64,000 nucleotides of DNA from Branchipolynoe longqiensis (Eukaryota > Annelida > Polychaeta > Phyllodocida > Polynoidae): contig CM059199.1 in NCBI GenBank assembly GCA_030323885.1, forward strand, positions 930,001 through 994,000. The letters are read 5' to 3'. Numbering within the stretch: the stretch's first letter is position 1; each line of letters begins with the position of its first letter. The notes under the pieces are model-generated. The model was not told the DNA's origin. It made no database searches and saw only the letters and a program-made list of their open reading frames with translations. Position numbers and translations under genes: made by a program. Below, in pieces: positions 61,500-64,000 of this stretch.

Positions 61500-62030
61500 T
61501 CCCTCTCTACCCCCACCCACTCACCACACCCATCACAGCCACCACCCACCCCCACCTCCTCCACCACCCATCTCCACCTCCCACCACCCTCACCTCCACC
61601 ACCTCCACCACCCACCACCTCCACCACCCACCACCTCCACCACCCACCACCCCCTCCTCCACCACCCACCTCCTCCTGCTCCACCACCCACCCGCTCCAC
61701 CACCACCCCCACATCCACCACCCACCTCCTCCACCACCCACCTCCTCCACCACCCACCACCTCCTCCTCCACCACCCACATCCTCCACCACCACCCACCT
61801 CCTCCACCACCTCCACCACCCACCACCTCCTCCTCCACCACCCACATCCTCCACCACCCACCACCTCCACCACCCACCTCCACCACCACCCACCACCTAC
61901 CACCTCCTCCTCCATCACCCAGCTCCACCACCCACCTCCTCCTCCACCACCCACATCCTCCACCACCCACATCCTCCACCACCCACATCCTCCACCACCC
62001 ACCCCCCACACACAACCCCATCCACCTCCA
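61500..62030. repeat. CCACCACCT minisatellite
   Basis: Variants of CCACCACCCACCTCCTCC run for 530 bp. Frames give Pro/Thr/His on one strand and Gly/Trp/Val on the other, so no gene is implied. Confidence 0.95.
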
Positions 62031-62330
62031 CCAGCTCGCAATCAATACAGCAGCCCATAGATATACGGCATTCTCATCGTTGACGCCATTTCCATGTGAT
62101 TATACAATATCTCAGGATAAACCAGCCTAAAAGCACAGCGTGTATATATATGCGATGAACCGTAGATCATCTTTAAGCGCCACCAGATCAATTTCAGCAG
62201 AGGTCCCTCGGTGCGTTCCTCCTGCAGTAATATATGCCCACACCTGCTCCTTCCTCGTTCTGGATGTTCCACCGCATGTTTCACCAACTAACCACCACTC
62301 ACTTCCTTCCTCCATTGCCTCCAGGCACTC
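62031..62330. other. Unique DNA with a coding-like minus-strand stretch
   Basis: On the minus strand 62330-62130 reads a non-repetitive frame (EEGSEWWLVGETCGG, then RTRKEQVWAYITAGG) without a start of its own. I do not recognise it; see findings. Confidence 0.3.
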
Positions 62331-62664
62331 ACCGGGCATGGTGCCCGAATCTGTAGAGCGTCGGCCTCGGGTGTGGGAGATCGCGAGTTTGGTTCCCGGG
62401 CGAGTCAAACCTATGACTTATCAAATTAACTAATACTTGTCGCTTCCTAGCCTGGCGCTCGGCATTAATAGGATAGGGCAAGGACTTGGTAGCTCAGTGG
62501 CTTGATAATGTGAGTGAGTGGGATATAAGGTCATGGTGACGGTGGCCTGGTTTCCCATATAATAATAAAGTCGCCATGAGTGAGCACTGTCACAAGTCAG
62601 AACCTGTCCTGATATGACCTTAGATGTTGCCAGGATGTAGAACTCCATCAACCAACCAACAAAA
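62331..62664 (+). mobile_element. SINE-A, full length
   Basis: Head GGGCATGGTGCCCGAATC with box B GCGAGTTTGGTTCCCGG, body and tail with AACCAACCAACAAAA. Flanks CCAGGCACTCAC and CCATGCACTCAA look like a 12-bp target duplication with two changes. Confidence 0.85.
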
Positions 62665-62712
62665 CCATGCACTCAACCCCCCCTCCATTCCCCACGGCAT
62701 CCCCCACCATTC

Positions 62713-63072
62713 TTCAAGCTGCATAGTCCGTCGAAAACATAAAATTGACAAAACCAAGACAATTATCTAGATTTTATTCTACATATATCTAACTGAGATA
62801 TTGGTGCACTTATTAAACATTTGTCGCCAAACAGAATGGATTACTGAGGCAATTTAATAGAAGGCATTACTGCAGAAGCCTATGGTGTGCATCGAGTTTT
62901 GGCGTGCTTGCCAAAATTAATGGTGCATGTTTGCACTTCAAATATCTCAAAAGTTAGCCATTTAAAATAAAAGTTACTTCAAACTAAAGTAAGGTAGATT
63001 ATAATTATCAACCTAACATATTTATCCCTGAAAATAACAGAAACTCAAAACTATCGGGCTATGCAACTTTAA
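62713..63072 (-). mobile_element. MITE-1 copy
   Basis: TTCAAGCTGCATAGTCCGTC left and ATCGGGCTATGCAACTTTAA right. Moderately diverged; 360 bp. Confidence 0.9.
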
Positions 63073-63100
63073 AATCACCTAAACAAGTTCACAGCTTGTC

Positions 63101-63420
63101 GTTTGTTTGTTGGTGTTGTTTTACGTCCTAGCAAGATCTAAGTTCATATCAGGATGGGTACCGACTTGTGACAGTGTGCACTCATGGCGACTTAATAGTG
63201 CTACCCACTGGGAGACCACGCTGCCAGCACTATGACCTGATATCCCAAACAGTCCTATTATCCTGACCCTGTGCTAACCAGTCCTTGTCCTATCCTATTA
63301 ACGCCGAGCACCATGCTAGGTTGTGACAAGTATCAATTTGAAGTTATTGATTTGACCCGGCTGGGATTAGAACTCCCGACCTTCCACACGGGAGGCATGC
63401 GCTCTACCAATTCGACCACT
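63101..63420 (-). mobile_element. SINE-A, full length
   Basis: GTTTGTTTGTTGGTGTTGTT then TTACGTCCTAGCAAGATC, through the body to the head inverse GATTAGAACTCCCGACC and CTCTACCAATTCGACCAC. Confidence 0.85.
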
Positions 63421-63499
63421 ATGTAGCCATTATGGCGTAGTGGACATCCAATGGTTATATATAGATATAAGGCATTGTGATAATTATATTGAGGTATAT

Positions 63500-64000
63500 A
63501 TAAAGCTGCATTGTCGGATGAAGTATCAAATTTTGAAAACCAAAACAATTATGTAGAATTGATTCTACATATTTAACTTAGCTATTGGTTCACATGTTAA
63601 AGCTTCATAGTCCGATGAAATCATCAAATTTTCAAAACAAAAACAATGATCTCAATTTGATTCTACATATCTAACTTAGATACTGATGCACTTATTAAGC
63701 ATTTGTTTCTGCGTAGAAGGCAATACTGAGTCAATTTAACAGAACCTGTTACTGCAGAAGTCTATGCTGTCAGAGTTTTGGCAAGCTTGCCAAAACTAAT
63801 GTTCCATGTTTGCACTCAAAATAACTAAAAAGTTTACCATTTAAAATAAAAGTAACTTTGAACTGATGTAAAGTAGATACTAGTGATCGATCTAATATAT
63901 TTATCTCAGAAAAAATACAGAAATTCAAAACCATCGGACTATGCAACTTTAAGTATCTGTTGCCACATATAACGGAATAATGAGGTCATTTAATAGAACA
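63500..64000 (-). mobile_element. MITE-1 outer copy split by another MITE-1, runs off the window
   Basis: The left part (AAAGCTGCATTGTCGGATG onward) stops at CACATGTTAA (63600). It resumes at 63953 with GTATCTGTTGCCACATATAA and TTTAATAGAAC, continuing the family order to the window end. Confidence 0.9.
63597..63952 (-). mobile_element. MITE-1 copy nested in MITE-1
   Basis: TTAAAGCTTCATAGTCCGAT to ATCGGACTATGCAACTTTAA, 356 bp, close to the 22977 copy. It sits exactly at the TTAA of the host element. Confidence 0.95.

Noticed and set aside
61310..62083. 200-243 codon frames rich in Pro/Thr/His or Gly/Trp/Val
   Set aside because: They arise from the CCACCACCT minisatellite, which is open in all frames.

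Overview
This window is eukaryotic nuclear DNA from a spiralian (lophotrochozoan) invertebrate, probably marine. Three things suggest this. There is a Hox terminal exon whose homeodomain and C-flanking peptide look like the spiralian Lox2/Lox4 group. There is a SINE type (2428-2640 and 16925-17618) that I associate with molluscan genomes. Intergenic DNA is packed with tRNA-derived SINEs, short inverted-repeat elements, (TA)n tracts and minisatellites. No bacterial, organellar or rRNA genes are visible. The species cannot be named from this sequence.

The only host protein-coding sequence I can defend is the Hox exon at 39304-39608 on the minus strand. It has a clear splice acceptor, a complete homeodomain, a short acidic tail and a stop codon. 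Its upstream exon, which should carry the hexapeptide, was not found by eye. The exon's C-terminal tail and 3' flank are tandemly triplicated downstream (38519-39350). One of these copies holds a transposon whose TTAA duplication is proved by the intact neighbouring copies.

The rest is mobile and repetitive DNA. Autonomous-type retroelements are a 5'-truncated but otherwise open LINE (13940-15945) with two further truncated copies (47331-48145, 22722-22872), an RTE-like LINE known from 3' ends (5530, 17036, 41461, 42246) and a frameshifted DIRS/Ngaro-like element on the minus strand (50400-53350). SINE-A (tRNA head, two tail subfamilies) has more than twenty whole or partial copies. SINE-B has five copies plus a tail and shares a 3' tail with the first LINE. 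Short TIR elements fall into at least seven families: MITE-1 (TTAA, ends GCTGCATAGTCCGATG), MITE-2 (pogo-like ends), MITE-3 (9-bp target duplications), MITE-4 (ends CTGTCTCAAAAGGTG), MITE-5 (ATGCGG-rich, TTAA), MITE-6 and MITE-7.

A second group is fold-back elements built from short words repeated in both orientations (6502-7127, 10040-10625, 27404-27565, 36890-37288, 42880-43385, 55056-56185). In the last two families each terminus carries a doubled word. All four word copies in one element are identical, yet they differ from the other element at the same three positions in every copy.

Tandem arrays include a 56-bp unit (363-752), a 103-bp unit born inside a MITE-1 copy (23921-24850), a 38-bp unit (34728-35465), a 30/40-bp array (43801-44600) and a 51-bp unit with largely open frames (58135-58690). 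Three CpG-rich unique islands (17640-18265, 19900-20160, 57740-58015) carry CRE, ETS, CCAAT or NRF-1-like sites. They are candidate promoters with no recognised gene beside them. Nested insertions give a partial relative history: older MITE-1 copies are broken by MITE-5 and by MITE-1 itself, SINEs sit inside SINEs and inside satellites, and a LINE tail sits inside a SINE-C copy.
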